49,230 nucleotides of DNA, from NCBI GenBank assembly GCA_022819945.1, contig JAJEGI010000049.1:1-49230 (forward strand), given 5' to 3'. The position numbers and the translations under genes were made by a program. The notes below the pieces were generated by a model. That model did not search any database. It had not been told where the DNA came from and was given only the letters and a program-made list of their open reading frames with translations. Origin of the DNA: Candidatus Poribacteria bacterium (GTDB lineage: Bacteria > Poribacteria > WGA-4E > WGA-3G). Below are positions 1-8,619 of the stretch, piece after piece (positions within the stretch are counted from its first letter, which is position 1; each line of letters begins with the position of its first letter).

Positions 1-17
1 TGCTTTGCACTTTTTTC

Positions 18-47
18 TTGAAATTCATATTCAAAAAGTGATATAAT
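18..47 (+). promoter_or_regulatory. Predicted sigma70-type promoter upstream of the first gene
   Basis: TTGAAA at 18-23 and TATAAT at 42-47 are separated by 18 bases, close to the vegetative consensus. The first gene starts at 307, so a leader of about 250 bases is implied. That leader holds a perfect 8-bp hairpin (stem 139-146 with 153-160, loop TCGGTT). A second -10-like TATACT at 86-91 lacks a good -35. Confidence 0.45.
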
Positions 48-306
48 TTACCATAACGCATTCTGATCGACTTCTCAGGGTGACGTATACTACCCTATAG
101 AAAGTAAAAAGCAGAATGACACCGCTGACAAAAACCGACACTGGTATCGGTTTACCAGTGGAACGTCAGTATTTAAAAATGCGTGATTGCATTGCAGTAC
201 TGCTATCACTGAACGTTAATCTGATGAGGTAATGCGGCTTTGGGAAGCGCGCTTCTCGCTCAAAGTCTGGAACCTCGTGTATATTGAAGAAGGAGATTTC
301 ATAGCT

Positions 307-1050
307 ATGAGAAAATTAACAATCTTTATCACACTTGCCTGTGTTGTTATGATGTCGCCAATGGTGCTCGCACAAGATTGGCAACCGGGGGGTGATTGGA
401 TTGCAAAATGGTGGGGACTTGATCTGGTAACGGAAACCGGTGGCTTCGGCACCTCTGCTGAAAAAGATTATCTACTTGAAGGGAGCCAAGAGGCTAACGC
501 AGATTTCGGAACCCCTATTATTTCAAATGCTTCCGTTTCCACGCGCGACGGTGCTGGGAAAACAGGGTCCGCCCTCGTTATATTAGACGAGAATGGCGGC
601 ACACTCACTTGGTCGATCGTTGACCTTAATGTTGAAGATCAACTCAATATGTCCACAAGCCACGGTTTCCGTGATGCTTCAAACATCACATGGCACGGGA
701 TTATTGCTATCATCTCACCCGAAGAGCGGACGACGATCATGCATCCCGCACACGATGATCACGCCCAAATCTGGCTTAACGGTGAAAAGGTATATGACAA
801 CTCTGCTTGGACAGGCGGCGCGCAGGTTGTGACAACGCCAACTGAGATTCAACTCAAGAAAGGCGAAAATTTCTTGCACTACAAATGCGGTGAATCTGGC
901 GGTGCAGATTACGTCAACCTCCGCTTGGAACCGACTGACACCGATCTTCTCATCGCACCCACGATGGACAATGTGTTCTTAGATGTCCTTACACCGGTTG
1001 AACCGAAAGGAAAACTGACGACACAGTGGGCAGCCCTCAAACGTAAATAA
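307..1050 (+). CDS. Secreted beta-sandwich-like protein of unknown function
   Basis: The 247-residue product begins with a clear signal peptide (MRKLTIFITL... to VLA, cleavage before QDW). The ATG at 307 is preferred over an in-frame upstream start at 232 because AGGAG lies at 291-295 and the signal peptide begins exactly here. The mature part is rich in beta-strand-like segments. It carries a conserved-looking core (HPAHDDHAQIWLNGEKV, then a KKGENFLHYKCGESGG stretch) reminiscent of PA14 or galactose-binding sandwich modules. I do not recognise a specific family. It is monocistronic, followed by a strong terminator, and convergent with the minus-strand operon downstream. A role in binding extracellular glycan is only a guess. 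Confidence 0.75.
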   Translation: MRKLTIFITLACVVMMSPMVLAQDWQPGGDWIAKWWGLDLVTETGGFGTSAEKDYLLEGSQEANADFGTPIISNASVSTRDGAGKTGSALVILDENGGTLTWSIVDLNVEDQLNMSTSHGFRDASNITWHGIIAIISPEERTTIMHPAHDDHAQIWLNGEKVYDNSAWTGGAQVVTTPTEIQLKKGENFLHYKCGESGGADYVNLRLEPTDTDLLIAPTMDNVFLDVLTPVEPKGKLTTQWAALKRK

Positions 1051-1069
1051 TTTTTTCGTTAGCGAAAAA

Positions 1070-1099
1070 CCCGCGTCCGAAATCGGATGCGGGTTTTTT
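1070..1099. terminator. Bidirectional intrinsic terminator
   Basis: An 11-bp stem (1070-1080 with 1083-1093, one G-U pair, very short loop) is followed by six T on the plus strand and preceded by five A, which read as T on the minus strand. It sits between two convergent genes ending at 1050 and 1125 and can serve both. Confidence 0.85.
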
Positions 1100-1124
1100 C
1101 TTATCTGACACCTGCCTGACCGAA

Positions 1125-2789
1125 CTACTCTGATTCCACAATCCTCAAAATCTGATTGATAGGAACATCTTCCACCACTTGCGTCGTACCACTTAGCCAT
1201 ACAATTGTAATCTTTTCAACCTGCTGATACGCGTCTAAGCCGAACAGCAACCGAGTATCGCTCCCCGACGCGTAACTGGAACCGCTCTTAACCTCTCTTA
1301 TCTGTGTTATATCCCCCGCGACAACTGTAACTTTCGCCCCAATGCCATCACGGTTACTTCGGGTGCCAACGAGTTTGATTCCCAACCAATTTTTCTGGTT
1401 TCCACCGTCGTTCCGAAGTAAAACTGCTAGCTGGTTAGAATTCATGACGACAATATCTGTATCGCCATCGTTATCGTAATCAGCAGTCGCAGCAGCCCGA
1501 CCTACCAATGCCTCTGTGAAGTAAACACCAGCGGTTTCTGACACATCCGCGTAAGTCCCATCGCCACTGTTTCGGAACATCTGGTCGCGTTGCGCGTAGG
1601 TCTCATGGTCCATTAACATTTCGATGACATCTTGCGGATGCCCATTTGCACAGAACAGATCGAGGTGTCCGTCGTTATCGTAGTCCAAAAAGAGTGGACT
1701 AAAACCGACAAACGGGAGTGTGGGTTGTTCCAATCCGCTGTCTGCGGTCGTGTCGGTAAAAAACAGTCCTTCCTCGTTCTTATAGAGGGTTGCCTTTTCC
1801 GAATTTGCGATAATGAAATCGAACCATCCATCACCGTTGTAATCACCGCTGTCCACCCCCATAGAACCTTCAGCGACCCCTTTCTCGTCATAACCGACAC
1901 CGATAAACAGGCTTTCATCCGTGAACGTGCCGTCGCCGTTGTTATGATACAAGAAGTTGCGGTTGGTATCGTTAGTGACGTAAATATCAGGCAACCCGTC
2001 ATTATCGTAGTCACAGACGACAGCTGCCATGCCCCTGCCCTCAGTCGGGTTTGTTACGCCCGCTGCCGCCGCAATATTCGTAAAGGTGCCGTCGCCGTTG
2101 TTTCGGTAGAGTACATCGACGGTGCCTTCATAACTGCGCGGATGTCCGTAACCGATGATACCTTTAAAAGTTGTGACCGGCATCGACAATTCGTATATCA
2201 AGTAGTTGACGACGAAAATATCCAAATCCCCATCTATATCGAAATCGAGATAAACGGCTGCGATACCCCAGAGGTTGTTATCAATACCGGATACTTCAGT
2301 GACATCGGTAAAGGTGCCGTCCCCATTATTTCGATAGAGCGTGTCCCGTCCGAAGTTTGCGACGTAGAGATCGGCATCACCATCGTTATCTATATCACCT
2401 GCGGCGGCTGCCATCCCGTACCCTGTATCCCCTGTCCCGGAAATCTCGGTAACGTCTGTAAAACGTCCATCCCCTTCGTTGCGATAGAGTGCGTTTCCGA
2501 GTTGTGCCTGTTGTGACTTCTGCCCTGCTTGCGAAATATGACCACTGTTAACAAAATAGAGGTCAACATCACCATCAGTGTCGTAGTCGAAAAAAACAGT
2601 ACCAGAACCCATCGTCTCAATGATGTGCTTATGCTCGGTTTTACCGTTGCTGTGTTTGAAGCGGATGCCTGCTGCTTCGGTAACATCTACGAAGGTAGGC
2701 GGTTGTGCGGCAGCATTGCTTATAAATGCAACTGAGAGAAGTAGAATGCATTGAAGGATCAATAGTTTGGAAGGCTGATGTTTTAGCAT
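1125..2789 (-). CDS. Secreted FG-GAP/VCBS-repeat protein with C-terminal ASPIC/UnbV domain
   Basis: The 554-residue product starts with a signal peptide ending near AAAQ. It then has at least seven Ca-binding-like FG-GAP/VCBS units with the pattern DYDNDGxxDxxxxN followed by LYRNNGDGTFTDV. The last ~70 residues (GIGAKVTVVAG... SGSDTRLLFGL... VWLSG) match the ASPIC/UnbV domain found in CRTAC1-like proteins. Such proteins form seven-bladed propellers at the cell surface or in the periplasm; substrates are mostly unknown. It is the last gene of a three-gene minus-strand operon (TPR, FGE-like, this gene), only 9 bases after its neighbour. A bidirectional terminator follows. Confidence 0.88.
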   Translation of the reverse strand: MLKHQPSKLLILQCILLLSVAFISNAAAQPPTFVDVTEAAGIRFKHSNGKTEHKHIIETMGSGTVFFDYDTDGDVDLYFVNSGHISQAGQKSQQAQLGNALYRNEGDGRFTDVTEISGTGDTGYGMAAAAGDIDNDGDADLYVANFGRDTLYRNNGDGTFTDVTEVSGIDNNLWGIAAVYLDFDIDGDLDIFVVNYLIYELSMPVTTFKGIIGYGHPRSYEGTVDVLYRNNGDGTFTNIAAAAGVTNPTEGRGMAAVVCDYDNDGLPDIYVTNDTNRNFLYHNNGDGTFTDESLFIGVGYDEKGVAEGSMGVDSGDYNGDGWFDFIIANSEKATLYKNEEGLFFTDTTADSGLEQPTLPFVGFSPLFLDYDNDGHLDLFCANGHPQDVIEMLMDHETYAQRDQMFRNSGDGTYADVSETAGVYFTEALVGRAAATADYDNDGDTDIVVMNSNQLAVLLRNDGGNQKNWLGIKLVGTRSNRDGIGAKVTVVAGDITQIREVKSGSSYASGSDTRLLFGLDAYQQVEKITIVWLSGTTQVVEDVPINQILRIVESE

Positions 2790-2798
2790 TGTGTCGGA

Positions 2799-3623
2799 CT
2801 ATTTCGATGTTTTTTCAGCGGTCTTTGCCAATCGGAAGCCGACAAAGGAGGTTTTCAGGTTTGGATAGAGATAAAACCGAAACGTAGTGCTGCACCGGCT
2901 AATCTTATCAATCCAGGAACCACCCCGGATGACGCGCCAACTGCCGGCAGTCGGTCCTGTCGGATTCTTCTTCGGACGTTTCGTGAAGGCTTGTGAACTG
3001 TGCCAGTAATAGACATCGCTGTACCAATCCGCAGTCCATTCCCAGACGTTGCCCGCCATATCCATTACGCCGTAATAACTCTTGCCTTTCGGAAAGCTTC
3101 CGACGGGTGCAAGCCCTCCCTTATAGCCGTCATCACTGGCGGCGGTGTTCGCGTAGGATTCGATCGCATTGCCCCAGGGCCACACCCTATCCGTGTAGCC
3201 GCGTGCCGCTTTCTCCCACTCCGCCTCTGTTGGGAGCCGCATGCCTTTCCAAGCAGCGTAGGCATTGGCATCGTGCCATGAAACGCCGACAACAGGATGA
3301 TTCGGGAACCGCTTTGCCCGTTCGTGCCAGTCTCCGATCTGTGGGAGATGCGTGAAGTTCTCCGGTGTATGTTGCGGAACCCCTTGTGCGGAAACGGCTT
3401 GCTGTTTCCAAAATTCGTAGTACTCGGCGTTTGTCACCTCATATTTACTAATATAATAGGTATCAAGATAGACTTTATGCATCGGTTTTTCATCAGCGGC
3501 GCGATTGTCGCTCCCCATTGTGAAGGTGCCAGCAGGGATGCGTATCATATTCTCCGCATCCTGTGCGAATACAGCAATACCGGGGCAGACGCTGAGCAGC
3601 AGAAGTATCAGATATCGTGCCAT
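2799..3623 (-). CDS. Secreted formylglycine-generating-enzyme-like (SUMF1/FGE fold) protein
   Basis: 274 residues. The start at 3623 (MARYLILLLL, a signal peptide ending FAQ) is chosen because a longer frame to 3839 would run into the upstream TPR gene, which ends at 3637. Family signatures are PAGTFTMGSD near the N-terminus, WHDANAYAAWKGMRLPTEAEWE, GNVWEWTADWY and RGGSW...GFRLA at the end. In authentic FGEs two cysteines near the GGSW motif bind copper and oxidise the sulfatase cysteine. Here the first is kept (Cys244), but the position five residues later is Arg249. A true sulfatase-activating role is therefore doubtful; many family members do other jobs. It lies in an operon between the TPR and FG-GAP genes. 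Confidence 0.85.
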   Translation of the reverse strand: MARYLILLLLSVCPGIAVFAQDAENMIRIPAGTFTMGSDNRAADEKPMHKVYLDTYYISKYEVTNAEYYEFWKQQAVSAQGVPQHTPENFTHLPQIGDWHERAKRFPNHPVVGVSWHDANAYAAWKGMRLPTEAEWEKAARGYTDRVWPWGNAIESYANTAASDDGYKGGLAPVGSFPKGKSYYGVMDMAGNVWEWTADWYSDVYYWHSSQAFTKRPKKNPTGPTAGSWRVIRGGSWIDKISRCSTTFRFYLYPNLKTSFVGFRLAKTAEKTSK

Positions 3624-3636
3624 GAAAAGAAAATAA

Positions 3637-4815
3637 TTACTGTTGTTTCGATTTCTGCTGAGATAAAAGGTGTTCATAGGCGCGGTAATGTTCCTGCGCG
3701 AGTTTTTGGTTGCCAAAACTCTGATATAATTTTGAAATGTTAAGATGGTAGTAGGGTTGCTCGCTATCGAGTTCGATGGCTTTTTGGAATGCAGCAAGCG
3801 CGTCTCGTCGTTTGCCTTGCATCGCGTAGGTACTCCCAAGCGTGTTATAGAGAATCGATGCGTTGGGCATGAGTCGGACAGCCTTTTCGGCGGCTTCCGC
3901 AGCGTGCTTAGGGTAGTTGAGCGCCATAAACGCTCGACTTAAACCGTGATGAAAGTTGGCGTTGTCCGGTGCGAGTTCGATGCACTTCTGAAAGACTTGG
4001 ACGGCTTGGGGATAGTTCTTTTGGTTCATCAACAGCGTGGCTAAGCCTGTCCATGCTTCGATGTTGTCCGGTTCTGCCCGCGTGAGGCGCGTGAGGCGTT
4101 CATATTCGGCAAATTCCTTTTGTAACTGCTGATAAATCTGCATCTCGGTTCTACTTTTCTCGCGCTCGCCCAAGCGGAGATACGCCGTCCCGAGTCCGTG
4201 ATGTGGTTCGGCATAACGTCCCGGTCCGAATGCTAATGCCTTTTTGAAGTTCTCTATCGCTTTCGTGTATTCTTTTATGTTGAGGTAAGCCGTACCGAGT
4301 TCCTGATATGTCCCTGCTGCCCGCGGTTTGAGTGTAACGGCTTTGGTCAAGATGGGTACCGCTTCTGCATACCGTCGGAGTTTTACGAGTGATTTGCCGA
4401 GGATTTCGTACCCGCGTGCATGGTGCGGTGAAAGTGCGACAACCCGTTCTAACACGGGTACTGCGTCCACCCACTTATCAAGTTTAAAATACACAACGCC
4501 GAGCGAATAAAGTGCCTCAACGTTATCAGGCATTAGTGCTAAAGAACGCTGGTAGCTTTCGGCGGCTTTGTTCCAGAATTGTTGTTGGTCGTACGCCATA
4601 CCGAGATAGTGCAAGATTTCATAGTGATCCGGTTCGATCACAAGTGCGGCTTCAAATTCGGATATCGCCGTCTGATTGTCGCCTTGGAATATAGCGGCGA
4701 ACCCTTGCTCTACATGTTGGACGTATCTGCTATGGTCATCAGATTTTTCGTCAGCGATGCCAGCGAAAGGCAAACAGATCCAAAGAAAAATAACAATTTT
4801 TATCCAATTTCGCAT
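3637..4815 (-). CDS. Exported TPR-repeat protein
   Basis: 392 residues with an N-terminal signal peptide (MRNWIKIVIFLWICLPFAG). About nine tetratricopeptide units follow, most with the W-x-G-Y-A-P spacing of 34 residues (for example EILHYLGMAYDQQQFWNKAA and YNTLGSTYAMQGKRRDALAA). TPR arrays scaffold protein-protein contacts; no catalytic domain is visible. It is first in the operon, 13 bases upstream of the FGE-like gene, so it probably acts with the two other exported proteins in the envelope. No strong Shine-Dalgarno site is visible before the ATG. Confidence 0.85.
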   Translation of the reverse strand: MRNWIKIVIFLWICLPFAGIADEKSDDHSRYVQHVEQGFAAIFQGDNQTAISEFEAALVIEPDHYEILHYLGMAYDQQQFWNKAAESYQRSLALMPDNVEALYSLGVVYFKLDKWVDAVPVLERVVALSPHHARGYEILGKSLVKLRRYAEAVPILTKAVTLKPRAAGTYQELGTAYLNIKEYTKAIENFKKALAFGPGRYAEPHHGLGTAYLRLGEREKSRTEMQIYQQLQKEFAEYERLTRLTRAEPDNIEAWTGLATLLMNQKNYPQAVQVFQKCIELAPDNANFHHGLSRAFMALNYPKHAAEAAEKAVRLMPNASILYNTLGSTYAMQGKRRDALAAFQKAIELDSEQPYYHLNISKLYQSFGNQKLAQEHYRAYEHLLSQQKSKQQ

Positions 4816-5073
4816 TCGACTATCCCAAAATGTCGTGTATTTATATTAAGAGTCCCAATAGGTTGGGTTGAGCGGTAAGACCAAGGCAACTGCGTTTATA
4901 ACTAAAACCCGCCACTTCCATGCATCATTGATGTAGATAGAGATAGCGAAACCCAACACATTAAATGTTAACGCTACTCCCGAAAAAAGTCAAGTTTTTT
5001 ATAGTGAAAAAGACGAGTTGGTGTTATACTATGCAGAAACTATTCAATCAAAAAACGAGGCATAGCAATAAGA

Positions 5074-6162
5074 ATGCAACAGGTTACAATCTATCGTGAA
5101 CCGGGCCGATATGCGGGCTGGCCAGCGAATTACGGCATCTGGGCATGGGACAACGAGATCGTTGTGGGCTTCACCGTCGGGTATCACAAATCGGACGCGG
5201 GTTTCCATCGCCGTGACCGAGATAAACCCTTTATAGGGATGCAAGGACGAAGTTTAGATGGCGGTGAAACATGGCATGTCTCGGAGACACCGTGCCGTCT
5301 CCCCGCAAGAGGCACCCTCTCCGCAGATGAACATGTGGAAGAACAGCATAGACTCGAAGCGGAGGCTGCGTTCGATACACCCCAACGTACCGACTTTACG
5401 CACCCAGATTTTGCAATGATGTGCAGCAGATCCGGACTGAGAGCCGGTGCGTATTCGTGGTTTTATACCTCTACAGATCGTTGCAAAAGTTGGGACGGAC
5501 CGTTTAAACTTCCGATGTTCGGATATACCGGCATTGCAGCGCGGACGGATTATATTGTTTCGAGCGCGGATGAATGCTTGGTACTCCTTACCGCATCGAA
5601 AGCGGACGGTGAAGAAGGCTTGATATTCTGTGCCAAAACAACCGATGGCGGTGAATTATTTTCGCTGTTATCGCAGATTGGACCGGAGCCGGAAGGGTTC
5701 GCTATTATGCCTGCAAGCGTTCGGTTGTCGGATTCACGGATTTTAGTTGCAGTCCGGTGCCGAGGACAGGGGAACAAGTCAGGTTCAGACTGGGCAGAGC
5801 GACAAAACTGGATTGATCTCTACGGTTCAGGTGATAACGGACAGACATGGAATTACATGAATCGACCCGTGGAAGATACCGGACGCGGTGGAAATCCACC
5901 AACACTAACGCTGCTTCATGATGGCAGGTTATGTCTAATCTATGGCTATCGGGATGCGCCGCATCGGATGTGTGCGAAGTTGAGTAGTGATAACGGTGAA
6001 ACGTGGAGCGAGGAAATCGTTTTACGCGATAACGGCGGCGACCACGACATCGGCTATCCGCGCACTGTCCAACGTCCTGACGGGACTATCGTAACTGTTT
6101 ACTATTTTGATGAAGAGCCTGACGGTGAACGGTTCATTGAGGCAACGTTGTGGAAGCCGTAG
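5074..6162 (+). CDS. Sialidase/BNR-repeat family protein (six-bladed propeller type)
   Basis: 362 residues. Several Asp-box motifs (S/T-x-D-x-G-x-x-W) are visible: RSLDGGETW at about 59-67, then YTSTDRCKSW, KTTDGGELF, YGSGDNGQTW and KLSSDNGETW. This spacing is typical of neuraminidase-fold proteins (exo-alpha-sialidase superfamily). No signal peptide is seen, so the protein is probably cytoplasmic, unlike secreted sialidases. The specific hydrolase activity cannot be called, and many such proteins in this type of genome are uncharacterised. It is divergent from the TPR operon and convergent with the PQQ-like gene. Together with the mannonate dehydratase and sulfatase nearby it suggests handling of acidic or sulfated sugars. 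Confidence 0.8.
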   Translation: MQQVTIYREPGRYAGWPANYGIWAWDNEIVVGFTVGYHKSDAGFHRRDRDKPFIGMQGRSLDGGETWHVSETPCRLPARGTLSADEHVEEQHRLEAEAAFDTPQRTDFTHPDFAMMCSRSGLRAGAYSWFYTSTDRCKSWDGPFKLPMFGYTGIAARTDYIVSSADECLVLLTASKADGEEGLIFCAKTTDGGELFSLLSQIGPEPEGFAIMPASVRLSDSRILVAVRCRGQGNKSGSDWAERQNWIDLYGSGDNGQTWNYMNRPVEDTGRGGNPPTLTLLHDGRLCLIYGYRDAPHRMCAKLSSDNGETWSEEIVLRDNGGDHDIGYPRTVQRPDGTIVTVYYFDEEPDGERFIEATLWKP

Positions 6163-6171
6163 CAGTTTTAA

Positions 6172-6194
6172 AAGTCCCCTGATACGGGGGACTT
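6172..6194. terminator. Hairpin between convergent genes, probable terminator
   Basis: A perfect 8-bp stem AAGTCCCC/GGGGACTT (6172-6179 with 6187-6194, 7-base loop) lies between genes ending at 6162 and 6235. On the minus strand it is followed by TTTTAAAA, a short U-tract. The plus-strand side has no T run. Confidence 0.55.
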
Positions 6195-6234
6195 AGGGGG
6201 TTAAAAACATTTGGCTATCCACTTTACGTAATTA

Positions 6235-7572
6235 TTACTCAGTGCTTGAACGCAGATCGAAGCAGATAAGGCGATCTTTGCCGCGGATATAGAGATAACC
6301 GTCTGCAAGCACAGGGGCTGCCCAAGCAGGATATTTCACTAACTGGCGACCCTTTTCATCTGTCGGGACAACTTGCGAGATTACCTCTAATTTCTCTGGT
6401 GTGCATTTAAGAAGCATCAAACGTCCGTATTCACCGAGATAGATGAAGTGGTCATTCACCCAAAGCAGCGAGGCACGTTCATCAACGCGTTGCGACCATG
6501 CGACTTTACCCGTTTTGAGTTCTACACAACGAAGCTCCGCACCGTTGGTTCGTTGCCCGCTACAGGCATAGAGGTAGCCTTCATGGTGGATTGCGGTGTT
6601 CCAGTGCAACTCCATGGACTTGTTCCGGCGCGATGCGCGGTCTTTCCAAACGACTGCGTACCCACCCGGATGCACCTTAACAACTGAGCTACCAATGCCG
6701 TAGGATTCACTGATAAAGACAAGATCACCCGCAATAACCGGACTCGAAGCGTTGACGGATTCAATCTTAGGGTGCCTCCACGGATAGTGGAAATCTATTT
6801 CACCGGTTTGGGGTTCAAAACCGACGAGTCCGCCACGCAGAAACGCGAACCCCCAACGCCTATCATCAATGGTTGTAAAGATAGGGCTCGCGTAACTCGC
6901 GAGTTCATCGGCGATTTGGTAGACGACTTCACCCGTGTGTTTGTTAAAAGCGACGATGCCGTTCCCGTTCGGGGCAGGTCTACCGTTCGCGCCCCAAATA
7001 TCCCTCGGGCTGCCCGGTGGCGAGCCGCCAATCTGGACGATGAGCAACTCGCCTTCGACTGCGGGGGCTGAAGCGACACCGAAAAAGTTTTGAACGACGT
7101 GAAACTGCGCCATCGTGTCTACTTCCCACAAACTTTCACCGTCTGAGACGCTGACACAATGTAACATCCCGCCTGCGCCGAAGATATAGACGCGGTCTTC
7201 GTCAACAACCGGACAGCACCGCGGCCCGTTGTTGTAGCCGTACATATCTTTGTAGTCTGTTGGATATTCAAACCGCCAAAGTTCGTTGCCGGTTGTGCTT
7301 TCCATACAGGTGAGGCGGGCCATATCCCCGTGACGTGCAAAGATAAACAAACGTCCATTCGCAACGGTGGGTGCCCCGTAACTCGTACCGATCCGCTGAT
7401 GCCAGACGACAGGTGGTCCCGTTTTGTCCCAGGGTGTGATGTCTATCTTTTCTTGGGACTTGCCATTCCGCTCTGGACCGAGGAAATCGTTCCAATCAGA
7501 AGCCCGCGCATCCGCGAGCAGTGTCAACGAAAGACTCAATAAGAATAAGGAGACGCGTGCGAGTGTCCTCAC
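6235..7572 (-). CDS. Exported PQQ-like (BamB-type) beta-propeller protein
   Basis: 445 residues with a signal peptide (MRTLARVSLFLLSLSLTLLADARAS). PQQ-binding-like repeats follow (for example TGNELWRFEYP, DGESLWEV, TGEVVYQI, TGKVAWSQRV). The start is GTG at 7572, overlapping the TGA of the preceding gene by four bases (GTGA). An AGGAGG site at 7585-7580 sits seven bases upstream, so translational coupling with the mannonate dehydratase is likely. The family includes BamB and many unassigned propellers. Nothing here shows the residues of a true quinoprotein dehydrogenase, so a structural or sugar-binding role is as likely as catalysis. Confidence 0.85.
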   Translation of the reverse strand: MRTLARVSLFLLSLSLTLLADARASDWNDFLGPERNGKSQEKIDITPWDKTGPPVVWHQRIGTSYGAPTVANGRLFIFARHGDMARLTCMESTTGNELWRFEYPTDYKDMYGYNNGPRCCPVVDEDRVYIFGAGGMLHCVSVSDGESLWEVDTMAQFHVVQNFFGVASAPAVEGELLIVQIGGSPPGSPRDIWGANGRPAPNGNGIVAFNKHTGEVVYQIADELASYASPIFTTIDDRRWGFAFLRGGLVGFEPQTGEIDFHYPWRHPKIESVNASSPVIAGDLVFISESYGIGSSVVKVHPGGYAVVWKDRASRRNKSMELHWNTAIHHEGYLYACSGQRTNGAELRCVELKTGKVAWSQRVDERASLLWVNDHFIYLGEYGRLMLLKCTPEKLEVISQVVPTDEKGRQLVKYPAWAAPVLADGYLYIRGKDRLICFDLRSSTE

Positions 7573-8588
7573 GCCGCGACCTCCTCATTGGCTCGCTTCA
7601 CAAGCGCGTTCATATAGGCGATCGTGTACGCTGTCCCGACACGATGATCACCCGCCATGCTCGGAATATGGTCCGGAATCAACACGCCATTGAAGTCCAC
7701 TTCGCGGAGAGCTTTCGCCACGTGATACATATCCTGATAGCCGTTATCGACAAAGGTCTCAACAAAATGCGGGAGCGGCTGATCAACATTGCGGAAATGG
7801 ACTTTAAAGATTTTGTTCCGTTCACCGAAATAGCGGATGGATTCAATCACATCTTTACCCATCAGTTCGCCGCCTTCTAACCAGCAACCGACGCAGAAAC
7901 ACATCCCAACATTCGGGCTATCAGCGATTTCGAGGGCGCGTTTGTAGCCTTCAAAACTACTGAAAATACATCTCGGAATTCCGGCGAGATGGAGTGCGGG
8001 TGGGTCGTCGGGGTGGATACCGATCATCACACCGGCTTCCTCCGCGACGGGTGCGGCCTGCTTGATGAAATACGTGTAGTTATCCCAAAGTTCCTCTTCG
8101 CTGTATTCGCGTCCGTGTGAAAGCGGCATCCCATATTTCTTACCGCCCCAGTGTCCTACATCGGCAGCCTCGAGATTGAATGCCCTTGCACTGGCACCTC
8201 CACGGGTCGTCTCACGTTCAGTACTCCAGATACCGTTCCCCATGTGCGCGTAGGTCGTATATGGGATTCCCGCTCTACCGAGATCGCGGATATATCGCTT
8301 GTACTGTTCAACTTTTGCGTCGCGGTTCTCCAAGTTCAGCACAATCCCGTCCTGATTGTGGACATCACTGTTGCCAAACCCGTAGATTTTCAGTCCAGCG
8401 TTCTCAAAAATCTCGCGGCGACTCATGAAATAATCGTAGTTTGCATTTTCACCATTCGTCCAGAGAACGACATAGTCAACGTCCATCTGCTTCGCAAACG
8501 CTAAGTCTGCCTCGCTCGGTTCTGGTGACATCTGTGCCGTAACTTTCATACCGGGTTCAATGTTGTCCAGAGGGGTTTGCGTTGCCAT
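7569..8588 (-). CDS. uxuA: Mannonate dehydratase-like TIM-barrel enzyme (UxuA family)
   Basis: 339 residues, somewhat shorter than E. coli UxuA. UxuA removes water from D-mannonate to give 2-keto-3-deoxygluconate in hexuronate breakdown. The expected metal ligands of this family can be placed: His192 in GIHPDDPP, Cys232 (or 235) in CFCVGCW, His264 in KVHFRNV and Asp306 in IPDHIPS. HFVETFVDNGYQDMY is also characteristic. GGAGG at 8599-8595 precedes the ATG. The gene is followed by the overlapping PQQ-like gene and lies 31 bases after a sulfatase, so the three form an operon for uronic or sulfated sugar use. A related sugar-acid dehydratase or epimerase specificity is possible. Confidence 0.82.
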   Translation of the reverse strand: MATQTPLDNIEPGMKVTAQMSPEPSEADLAFAKQMDVDYVVLWTNGENANYDYFMSRREIFENAGLKIYGFGNSDVHNQDGIVLNLENRDAKVEQYKRYIRDLGRAGIPYTTYAHMGNGIWSTERETTRGGASARAFNLEAADVGHWGGKKYGMPLSHGREYSEEELWDNYTYFIKQAAPVAEEAGVMIGIHPDDPPALHLAGIPRCIFSSFEGYKRALEIADSPNVGMCFCVGCWLEGGELMGKDVIESIRYFGERNKIFKVHFRNVDQPLPHFVETFVDNGYQDMYHVAKALREVDFNGVLIPDHIPSMAGDHRVGTAYTIAYMNALVKRANEEVAA

Positions 8589-8619
8589 TTTGTACCTCCA
8601 TTTTTCGGACTGTTAATAA

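Noticed and set aside
1632..2516. Long open frame (294 codons) antisense to the FG-GAP gene
   Set aside because: It mirrors the repetitive DxDxDG coding on the other strand, has no ribosome site, and its translation has no domain; the minus-strand gene is clearly real.
3624..3839. 72-residue N-terminal extension of the FGE-like protein
   Set aside because: It overlaps the end of the TPR gene, and the signal peptide begins at the start at 3623.
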